The notes beneath the pieces were generated by a model. It was not told the origin of the DNA. It ran no database searches and was given only the letters and a program-made list of their open reading frames with translations. A program made the position numbers and the translations under genes. A stretch of DNA of 64,000 bases from Rhizophagus irregularis (lineage: Eukaryota; Glomeromycota; Glomeromycetes; Glomerales; Glomeraceae): positions 2,935,501 through 2,999,500 of the forward strand of contig NC_089438.1 in assembly GCF_026210795.1 (NCBI RefSeq). Reading direction: 5' to 3'. The number at the start of each line of letters is the position of its first letter. The first letter of the stretch is position 1. This document shows positions 56,651 through 64,000 of this stretch, piece after piece.

Positions 56651-58057
56651 ATGTCCAAGCTAAACGGAGATGTTCTTTATTTGATATTAAATGAATTACG
56701 TGATGATAAGAGAGCTCTTCATTCATGTCTTTCAGTTAATAAATTTTGGTGTGAAATAATTGTACCAATTTTATGGAAAAATCCTTGGAAACATTTAAAA
56801 AATGGAGAAAGAAAGAACATGAAATTATTATTGGATGTGATCATTTTACATTTATCAAAAAATTCAAGAGATGATTTAACTCAACATTATAATATAAATC
56901 CTTATAAAAGACCATTATTTGATTATGTTAGTTTTTGTAGACATTTAAATTTCACTTTAATCAAGATTATGATTAATAATTTTATATATGAAAAAACTAA
57001 AATTCCAATTATTGAAAATGAAATACTCGATCTTTTTATTAATAATAGTACAAATTTTACACATCTTTATATACCTCGTAAATTTGATTATCAAGCAAGT
57101 CTTATTCCTGGAATCGAAAGTTGCTTTTCAGAACTTAAATTTCTTAGTTGTAGCACTAATATAAAGGATGATGTTATAATTGGATTAACAGAATTATGCG
57201 AATCGGTTAATGAATTGGAACTCTTTATTGGAATGCATAATAATAATATTGGAATCATCAAATTAATTGAAACTTCTAAAAGATTATTCGGTGTTCGTTT
57301 TATCTATTCAGAAATTGATGAACCATTTTGTAAAGCTCTTGAAAGTTCATTGATTTTACATTCAAATAGTATACAATATTTTAAAATGACCAAACAACCC
57401 ACCACAGAATTTCTTTCATCTTTAGTAAATTTAAAAACATTAGAATTGGATGATAGTCGTTATAGGTCATGGAAATGTTTAGGAAACGTATCTTTACCTT
57501 ACTTACAAAGTTTAAAAACTAGTAGAGTTCCGATCAATGTTTTAATAAAGTTAATAGAAAATACCAATGGATATCTTACTGAGATAAAAATTGATAGAGT
57601 ACGACATGACGCGAATAATAACAAGAAAATTATCAAAGCTATTTATCAAAATTGTCCAATGCTTAAATATCTCAAATTATTGTTCATAAATAGTAACCTT
57701 TTAGAATTAGAAAATTTGTTAATCTATTGTCAATATTTAAAGGGTTTATATATTATTTTTGAAGATGCTTGGGTTAATTATTTTACGATTGATTGGAATC
57801 ATTTATTCAAAATTTTGACTGAATCATCACCAATTGGTTTGTTTAAATTTAAATTTTATTGTTTTTGTATACCTAGATTAGAAGCTTTAAAACTATTTTT
57901 TGATAATTGGAAAGGTAAACATCCAATGTTATTACAAACAACACCATTAAGTAATAGTTGTTATGATTTAATAGAAAAGTATAAAGTGGAAGGTGTGATT
58001 AAAAAATTTAGTTGTAGTTTACATGATCTTAAAGATGATGATTTTGAATGGAATTAA
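56651..58057 (+). CDS. F-box/LRR-like protein, tandem copy 2
   Basis: An intronless ATG frame of 468 residues. The F-box is at 3-46 (KLNGDVLYLILNELRDDKRA, SCLSVNKFWCEIIVPILWKN). The LRR-type body keeps the same landmarks as its neighbours (FTHLYIPRKF, CFSELKFLSC, LKYLKLLFINSNLLELENLL, WKGKHPMLLQ). It ends DDFEWN, about ten residues shorter than copies 1 and 3. The C-terminal third is closer to copy 3 than to copy 1 by eye. Probable SCF adaptor. Confidence 0.9.
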   Translation: MSKLNGDVLYLILNELRDDKRALHSCLSVNKFWCEIIVPILWKNPWKHLKNGERKNMKLLLDVIILHLSKNSRDDLTQHYNINPYKRPLFDYVSFCRHLNFTLIKIMINNFIYEKTKIPIIENEILDLFINNSTNFTHLYIPRKFDYQASLIPGIESCFSELKFLSCSTNIKDDVIIGLTELCESVNELELFIGMHNNNIGIIKLIETSKRLFGVRFIYSEIDEPFCKALESSLILHSNSIQYFKMTKQPTTEFLSSLVNLKTLELDDSRYRSWKCLGNVSLPYLQSLKTSRVPINVLIKLIENTNGYLTEIKIDRVRHDANNNKKIIKAIYQNCPMLKYLKLLFINSNLLELENLLIYCQYLKGLYIIFEDAWVNYFTIDWNHLFKILTESSPIGLFKFKFYCFCIPRLEALKLFFDNWKGKHPMLLQTTPLSNSCYDLIEKYKVEGVIKKFSCSLHDLKDDDFEWN

Positions 58058-58183
58058 TAGAATTAATAATAGATTTTATATAGATTTCTTTCTCTCTCTC
58101 TTTTTTTTCTTTTTTAGTATATTTTTCACATAAATTTCTTATAGAACATTATGAAATAAATAAATTTGATATTTTATATATAA

Positions 58184-58624
58184 GGCGATATAAAGTTAAA
58201 AAATTGGTTCTCATATCAAAATTTGCTTCAATTTAACCCGGCCGCACGGCCTTTTATTTTTTTTTTAGAATAAAATTTTTTTCATCCGATCATGTAATAC
58301 GGAAGATTTCATATGTAACATTTATATTAATATAACAATTCAATAAAAAGTCAGACAGATTTTATATATCGAGTTAATTACAAGTTTATTTCTCATGTTT
58401 TATTGTAGTTTTTTAAAAATTTTTTTTTTATTGTTTGTTAAATGTTAGGCATTTACATAGCAGATAGTATTACGATATATCAGATATGCGTACAAATTTA
58501 ATTTATCATGTGACATAGTTTAGAGCAATTTAATTGGTTAACAAAAATAAAAATAAAAATTTAAGATTCCCGCTCTGGTGACCCGGCCGGGATATGAGAA
58601 CCAATTTTTTAACTTTATGTCGCC
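58184..58624. mobile_element. 441-bp Harbinger-like MITE with TAA target duplication
   Basis: Perfect or near-perfect inverted ends of about 34 bp, starting GGCGATATAAAGTTAAAAAA (left) with GACATAAAG in the right copy. TAA flanks both ends (58181-58183, 58625-58627), the 3-bp duplication typical of PIF/Harbinger elements. The interior has CCGGCCG-type GC-rich words near both arms and no coding capacity. It lies 126 bp after the stop of F-box gene 2. Confidence 0.85.
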
Positions 58625-58674
58625 TAAATTGTATTATGATTGATTGTTTTTCTTGAATGTATTAAAATAGCAGT

Positions 58675-58930
58675 ATTTGGGAGAGTATTTGGAAATGACC
58701 TGATCATTTAACCATTTAAAGAATTTGTCTAATCATTTTTGTCGTTTAATCATTTCAGTCATTTGATTTTGATTGGTTGTCATCTTATCACATGATTTAA
58801 TAAAATAAAGTATAATGTAGGCCAGAATTATAGTGCTGACCAACATTAACCTCAAATGTCTTAAGTGAGAGGATGACGTCATTTGTCATTTGTCATTTGA
58901 ATCATCACCAAGTCATTTGCCGAACTACTA
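58675..58930. mobile_element. Degenerate element with GTCATTTG words
   Basis: Imperfect inverted ends (TATTTGGAAATGACCTGATC left; GATCATCACCAAGTCATTTG-like right) enclose repeated GTCATTTG and GGCCAGAATTA words. No coding capacity. Boundaries are approximate. Confidence 0.4.
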
Positions 58931-59053
58931 ATCAAAATGGTTTATTAAATAATAGCGATTTCCGGAACTGCAAAATGTTTAATTTTTTGATCGACTCAAA
59001 TACACGTGATCTTTAATAATGCTGGTCATAATTTTGGCCCTTGAGTTACAATA

Positions 59054-59105
59054 AATCACATGACTACAATTGCATATTTACGCCTATATTGTGACACGTT
59101 AAACA
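59054..59105 (+). promoter_or_regulatory. Conserved promoter block of F-box gene 3
   Basis: AATCACATGACTA (59054-59066) is identical to the word before gene 1. TTGTGACACGTTAAACA (59089-59105) differs from the other two copies at two bases. It ends 83 bp before the ATG. Confidence 0.5.
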
Positions 59106-59188
59106 AGACAAAATAAATAGTCATTTGAATCGTTTTAATCAAATCATTTTGTATTCTTTTAATAACGCCAAAAAAAAACAAGAAAAAA

Positions 59189-60619
59189 ATGTCCGTGTTA
59201 AATAAGGACGTTCTTTATTTAATACTAAAAGAATTACAAGATGATAAAAAAGCTCTTTTTTCATGCCTTTCAGTTAATAAAATTTGGTGTGAAATAATTA
59301 TTCCTCTTTTATGGAAAAATCCTTGGAAATATTTAAAGAAGGGTAAAGAAAAATTATTATTGAACGTAATTTTTTCACATTTAACAGAAAAATCAAAGGA
59401 TTTAAATCAATTTTTTGATTTCTTTATTGAATCATATCAAAAACCTTTATTTAATTATATTAATTTTTGTAAATATTTAAATTTAATTGAAATCATAAAA
59501 ATGATTAATAGTATTATTATAAATGATAAATCTAAAATTTCAATTCTTCAAAAAGAAATTTTTCATATTTTTATTAATCCTTATACAAAATTTACACACC
59601 TTTATATTCCTTATAGATTTAATTATGAAATTCATCTTATTCCTGGAGCAAAAAATTGTTTATCAGAACTTCAATTTTTAAGTTGTAATACAAGCGTGAA
59701 CGATAATATTATAACTGGATTAATGGGAATATGCAATTCTATTAGAGAAATAGAACTTTCTATGCTTTCTAATGAAAAAATTAATAGCAGTTATGGAATT
59801 GTTAAATTGATTGAAGCTCAAAAAAAATTATTAAGTGTTCATTTTTTAGCTAATTATCAAAGAATTAATGAATCAATCTGTGAAGTTTTTGAAAATTCAT
59901 TAATTAAACATGCAAAATCTATACAATATTTTGAGACAACCAAACAACCTATCACAAAATTCCTTTCATATTTTATAAATTTAAAAAGATTAGAATTGAA
60001 TGATAATTTCGTTTATATGGCATGGAATAATTTAGAAGATATATCTTTACCTTCCTTACAAATTTTAAAAGCGAGAAGTGTTCCAATCAAAGTTTTAGCA
60101 AGTTTAATTGAAAATACCAGTGGTTACCTTACTGAAATAAAAATTGATAGGATACGTCATGATGTGATTAATAACAAAAGAATCATTCAATCTATTTATT
60201 TAAATTGTCCAATGCTTAAATATCTTAAATTACTTTTTATAAATAGTAATTTTTTAGAATTAGAAAATTTATTAATTAGTTGTCAATATTTAAAAGGATT
60301 ATATATAATTTTTGAAGATGTTTGGGTTAGTTATGTTATGATTGATTGGAATCATTTATTTGAAATTTTAACAAAATCATCACCAACTGGTTTATTTAAA
60401 TTTAAATTTTATTATAATGGTGTACCTAAATTAGAATCTTTAAAATTATTTTTTGATAATTGGAAAAGTAGGAATCCAATGTTATTACAAACCACTCAAA
60501 TGTGTAAAAATGAATATACTGATTTAATAGAAAGTTATAAATCTCAAGGAATAATTAAAAAATTCAATGATAATTTGTACGCTTTTGATGATTTTGAATG
60601 GATTCAAAAAGCATTTTAA
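59189..60619 (+). CDS. F-box/LRR-like protein, tandem copy 3
   Basis: An intronless ATG frame of 476 residues. The F-box is at 3-46 (VLNKDVLYLILKELQDDKKA, SCLSVNKIWCEIIIPLLWKN). The leucine-rich body carries TKFTHLYIPYRFNYE, CLSELQFLSC, LKRLELNDNF, LKYLKLLFINSNFLELENLL. It ends DDFEWIQKAF, matching copy 1. The preceding gap contains a Harbinger-like MITE absent from the first gap. Predicted cytosolic or nuclear SCF substrate receptor; the ligand is unknown. Confidence 0.9.
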   Translation: MSVLNKDVLYLILKELQDDKKALFSCLSVNKIWCEIIIPLLWKNPWKYLKKGKEKLLLNVIFSHLTEKSKDLNQFFDFFIESYQKPLFNYINFCKYLNLIEIIKMINSIIINDKSKISILQKEIFHIFINPYTKFTHLYIPYRFNYEIHLIPGAKNCLSELQFLSCNTSVNDNIITGLMGICNSIREIELSMLSNEKINSSYGIVKLIEAQKKLLSVHFLANYQRINESICEVFENSLIKHAKSIQYFETTKQPITKFLSYFINLKRLELNDNFVYMAWNNLEDISLPSLQILKARSVPIKVLASLIENTSGYLTEIKIDRIRHDVINNKRIIQSIYLNCPMLKYLKLLFINSNFLELENLLISCQYLKGLYIIFEDVWVSYVMIDWNHLFEILTKSSPTGLFKFKFYYNGVPKLESLKLFFDNWKSRNPMLLQTTQMCKNEYTDLIESYKSQGIIKKFNDNLYAFDDFEWIQKAF

Positions 60620-61117
60620 TTTAGTGCACATTTTATTAGTAAACTTAGAATTAGGATAGGATCAGATTTAGTGAATATATTTTTATTATACGGGTGGGCC
60701 GTGGAAATTATTCTTATCTTTTATTGCAAAATAACAATTTTTGATGTAAAACAGAATTTATATTTATTAAATTTTTTGTCATATTTAAATGTTAATAAAA
60801 TTTCTTTTAGATTAAAATATAAATCTGATGATTATAATTATTTGTTATTGTGTCATAAAAGGTATTACTCTTATCTGAAATTACGTTAAGTTTCCATATT
60901 GATAGTCGTGTGACTAACAATCTTTTGTTTTAATGTTTTTGAAGTTCATTTGTTTGTTTGGAATGATTATTTTGCGCAGTTGCAATGTATCGACAGGCGA
61001 AAACATGATTTATTATAGGAAGCATTGATTACCTTAAAAAAAAATAGATATAAATAATGATCTTAAAATTGAAATTTATAGTTAATTGACGCTACTATGA
61101 TATTATGTTATTTTGTA
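60620..61117. other. 3' flank of F-box gene 3
   Basis: AT-rich; the 72-codon frame at 60671-60889 starts at GTG and has no motif. Nothing else is seen. Confidence 0.4.
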
Positions 61118-61655
61118 GTTACCAGTTGCCGCAGTGTTTGGTATTTGGAAACCGGAAACGTGTATTCCAGTTTTCAAATTCCAGTATTCCAATAGATGCT
61201 TCTGGTGTTCCATAAAATTTTATTAAAATTTTGTGTTTCTGATTTTTAAATTTACATTTTTCAGGAATAAGGATGGTTTGGACTTGTAAATTGTAAGTTT
61301 TAGTTCGTGAACTTTGTTAATGCTCGTTTCCTTCCATCTTTTTCTAATGGCAGCTTCTTAAATATTCTTCTTCACTCTTGAATGCCAAACCTAGGTGGTG
61401 TCAATTTTATTATTTGTGTTTTTGCATTATTTTAATTTGAGAACATTGCTAATCTTCTTTTCTTTCTTCTTTTATTAGGAACAGTTTACTCAGTCATTAG
61501 GCCTCACTTTGAAATTAATTTTAGAATACGTTCTATTAGAATTCTGATTAATGATATTCCAGTATTCCTTAAGTTTCCAATGGTATTCCAGTATTCCAGT
61601 TCTAGGTTCCAGTGAAAATCTCATCGGAAACTGGAATTTCCCGCAGTTGGTGACA
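61118..61655. mobile_element. Degenerate element with ATTCCAGTATTCC words
   Basis: The ends are imperfect inverted copies (GTTACCAGTTGCCGCAGT left; CCGCAGTTGGTGAC right). Next to both ends the word ATTCCAGTATTCC is repeated two to three times with variants. The middle has no legible frame. The open frames at 61490-61853 are shadows of it and of the next element. Confidence 0.5.
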
Positions 61656-61737
61656 AAAATATAATAGCAACTTGATATGATTTTTAGATAAATAAGAATA
61701 TTCAAATACAATAAAATATTTGAAGCAGATATATATA

Positions 61738-62146
61738 CACAGTAAATTTGATAAGCCGGATCTATCGGTTCCACTAAAAATATCCGGTTTATCGGGATAT
61801 CCAGTATAGCGAAAAATTTCGATATACTGAAAATCTATTATACTAAATTTCAAAAAATTTCATGTTAATAAAATTAATATATGCTATAATTTAATTTTTT
61901 CATCTTTAGTTTTAAGTCATGGAATCCATGAAAATGAATATAAAATATTTTTAATTGAAGATATAAGTAATACATAACTTCAGCCGGAATTAAAATTTTT
62001 ATAATTCTGGCCAAAATTAAGATTTACCGCATCACGTTACTTATATTTTTATTGATTAATGATCACGTGATCTGGTTTGTCGAATCTTTTACTAATAAAT
62101 TGATCCGTTATAGAGCCGAAGATCCAGTTTATCGAATTTCACTGTG
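61738..62146. mobile_element. 409-bp MITE with TA target duplication
   Basis: Inverted ends of about 35 bp start CACAGTAAATTTGATAAGCC (left) and end GAATTTCACTGTG (right); GGATCT-TCGG follows in both. TA flanks both ends (61736-61737, 62147-62148). The interior has a GGATATCC palindrome region and a CAGCCGGAATTA/TTCTGGCCAAAATTA pair (61980-62025). The latter ties the dispersed GGCCAGAATTA words to mobile elements. Non-coding. Confidence 0.8.
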
Positions 62147-62255
62147 TATTATTGTTATTATTCTTAATTTCTAATAAATTTGCAGTTTGATCTTCCATTT
62201 TATGTGAAATTCTAAAGAGTTAGAGCATCAACTTGTTTTTTTTTGTTTCATGTAA

Positions 62256-63186
62256 TTCATGTAAACAGCAAAATGGAGCTGAATATTCAGTACAATCAAT
62301 AAAATCAGCAAGATTTGCTATTGCATGACATATTAACACATATTCTAAAATTCGTCCACAAGAAATTACAAATAAAAATATATATTCTGAAGTACATAAC
62401 ACAATTACTGGCAAGATCAAACCTTTAACTGATCAGGGATTAGGTGAGATACATAGTACAGATGATTTTACACAAGAAAAGATTAAGAAAATTATTAATC
62501 ATCCTGATTCCCCAAAAGGACTTATATGACACATATTTTGGCATAATGCTTTTGAATTAGCCCTTTGAGGTGTAGAGCATTATAATCTAAAGGTACAACA
62601 ATTTTTTTAAAAAAAGGATGGTGGTATTGATGTTACATTTATAGATCTAATTTATAGATCTAAGTGTAATCAGAGGTCTTTAAGTGAATCTAATTCTAAA
62701 GTTGAAGTAATTTCAATACCTGCTGATAATGCTCATATTCGAGATTATGAGCTTTATTTTAGTAAAAGACCACACTTTTACTTGAAACCTTGCAACAATA
62801 ATAAAGGTAATATTATTTATTATGTAGTAATATGTTATCCTTTTTTACCTCTCTTTTAATTTTAAATAATTGAGTTTACGGGTTATTGTTTCAAATCTGC
62901 TCAAATGAGACAAAAATCGGTAAAAGGACTTATGAAAGAAATTGAATAATAACTGAAATCGATTGTGATAAAAGAAAGTTCACAAATCATAGTGGATGAA
63001 AAACTTTTATTCAAATTTCAAAAAGTGAAGGAATTAGTGATATGATATGGTGTCTGCGTCACAGCATAAAATCCTCACTCTTTGGCTTATTATGAACGTC
63101 TCAAGTCTGTATTGCAGCAAAGTACATTATCGCAAATTAATTCTTTGATTTATGATGGTAAGAAAAGGATTGCACCTGTGGTTTAA
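62256..63186 (+). pseudogene. Crypton-like (DUF3504-type tyrosine recombinase family) pseudogene
   Basis: From an acceptor (TAAACAG) the frame reads QQNGAEYSVQSIKSARFAIA, TGA, HINTYSKIRPQEITN, IKPLTDQGLGEIHSTDDFT, GLI, TGA, HIFWHNAFELAL, TGA, GVEHYNLKVQQF, TAA, KKDGGIDVTF, IYRSKCNQRSLSESNSKVEV, DYELYFSKRPHFYLKP, then a donor. A second piece reads CFKSAQMRQKSVKGLMKEIE and HSLAYYERLKSVLQQSTL. This is the pattern of the ZMYM/QRICH1-like DUF3504 proteins, derived from Crypton recombinases and abundant in glomeromycetes. Three of the four internal stops in the first exon are TGA where the family usually has arginine. Confidence 0.65.
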
Positions 63187-64000
63187 TGTATAAATAAATA
63201 CAATATATTTATTATTTTTCTTTTCATTAAATACATTATTGTCAAATGACAAAACTGCAAATTCTTTTTCTTCAGCCTCAGAAATTTTTAAAGATAAGAT
63301 TTGAATTATGAACTAATAATTCTTATGGTATAAAAAAATTATTATTTCTTTTTTTTAGAATCATGGTCACTACTTCAGCGGCTCAACTCAAACGAATTAA
63401 ACGAATGATCAACAAAACAAGAAATTATCAAGATGTTTTCAGAATTGTTTAATGTGAATAAATGATTTTTATATGAATTTTGTTATACATACACTTATAA
63501 ATAGCTTATTCTGACATAAAGTATAAATAGCTTATTATGATATTATAAAGTATAAATGAAATATCTAAAAATATAGAACAATAATTTTTAATAACGAATA
63601 AGAGAAACTAATAAAATAATCCTAAGTTTATGCTACTAGTCGATCAACAAAAATTTAACATTTGTTTGTCATACGTATAATATTTTTCGGAACTAATTCT
63701 TTCAAAATTGCATGAATAAACGAATAACTTTTTATTTTAAATATGTCTCATGTTTTTATTCCATATTTTTATTATAATTTTAAATAAATTGCCAATAAAA
63801 TATATACTGTATATTATTTAGGAGAAAGTATATGAAAGAGTATTAATAACTATGAAGAAGTAAATTTTTCATTATCCCTTCCCTTAATTATATCTAAATT
63901 ATTTTATAATAAGATATTGGCCTTAATCCTTGGTAAATCTTAATGGATAATAATTAATCATGCGCAATATCATGATAAGGAGGAAGCCCTGTACAAACAT
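63187..64000. other. AT-rich flank, no supported gene
   Basis: A short coding-like piece near 63357-63430 (ESWSLLQRLNSNELNE) may be a last relic of the recombinase gene. The rest holds nothing recognisable. Confidence 0.35.

Noticed and set aside
61490-61853. Two overlapping minus-strand frames of 94 and 83 codons
   Set aside because: They span the ends of two adjacent inverted-repeat elements; no motif and no conserved start.

Overview
The window is AT-rich nuclear DNA of a filamentous fungus, and the gene families point to a Glomeromycotina (Rhizophagus-type) arbuscular mycorrhizal genome. The evidence is: many short introns (about 50-150 bp) with GTAAGT/GTATGT-like donors; expanded tyrosine-kinase-like (TKL) kinases, Sel1 repeats and intronless F-box/LRR proteins; a DUF3684 sacsin-like ATPase; and a large load of decayed transposons. 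The assignment is inference from families and base composition, because no search was possible.

Layout. 0.7-4.85 kb (minus): a kinase locus that opens with a Zn2Cys6-like cluster followed by a kinase, then a tandem pseudokinase-kinase module. Splice phases allow the whole stretch to be one gene with three kinase domains, with a MITE in the joining intron. 5-9.2 kb: nested inverted-repeat elements, a tRNA-like SINE relic and a gag-like remnant. 9.4-11.5 kb (minus): a protein with an MLKL-like helical N-terminus, a pseudokinase domain and Sel1 repeats. 11.5-18.6 kb: low-complexity DNA, a four-copy satellite and degraded repeats. 18.6-24.35 kb (minus): a 14-exon DUF3684 gene, reconstructed here with all splice phases consistent (1528 residues), with a GHKL ATPase at the N-terminus and an HELAH motif at the C-terminus. 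25.6-31 kb: an orphan first exon, a frameshifted kinase-Sel1 pseudogene and an ion-channel pseudogene. 32-45 kb: gene-poor, with LINE-like and integrase remnants, a GC-rich island with candidate exons, a TA-flanked MITE, a Sel1 fragment and a second tandem array. 46.3 kb: a small hydrophobic membrane protein. 46.9-47.1 kb: a duplicated hairpin. 50.1-51.3 kb (minus): a five-repeat Myb protein. 52.3-52.7 kb: a VPS20/CHMP6 pseudogene. 53.5-60.6 kb (plus): three tandem intronless F-box genes sharing a promoter motif, with a mitochondrial SSU rRNA fragment (NUMT) and MITEs between them. 61-64 kb: more MITEs and a Crypton-like (DUF3504-type) pseudogene.

The intact genes suggest signalling and recognition functions: kinases and pseudokinases, a death-domain-like helical bundle, Sel1 scaffolds, F-box adaptors and a chaperone-like ATPase. 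Around them lie dead copies of the same families, so this looks like a birth-and-death region. The most novel candidates are the Zn2Cys6/multi-kinase fusion and the MLKL-like pseudokinase-Sel1 protein.
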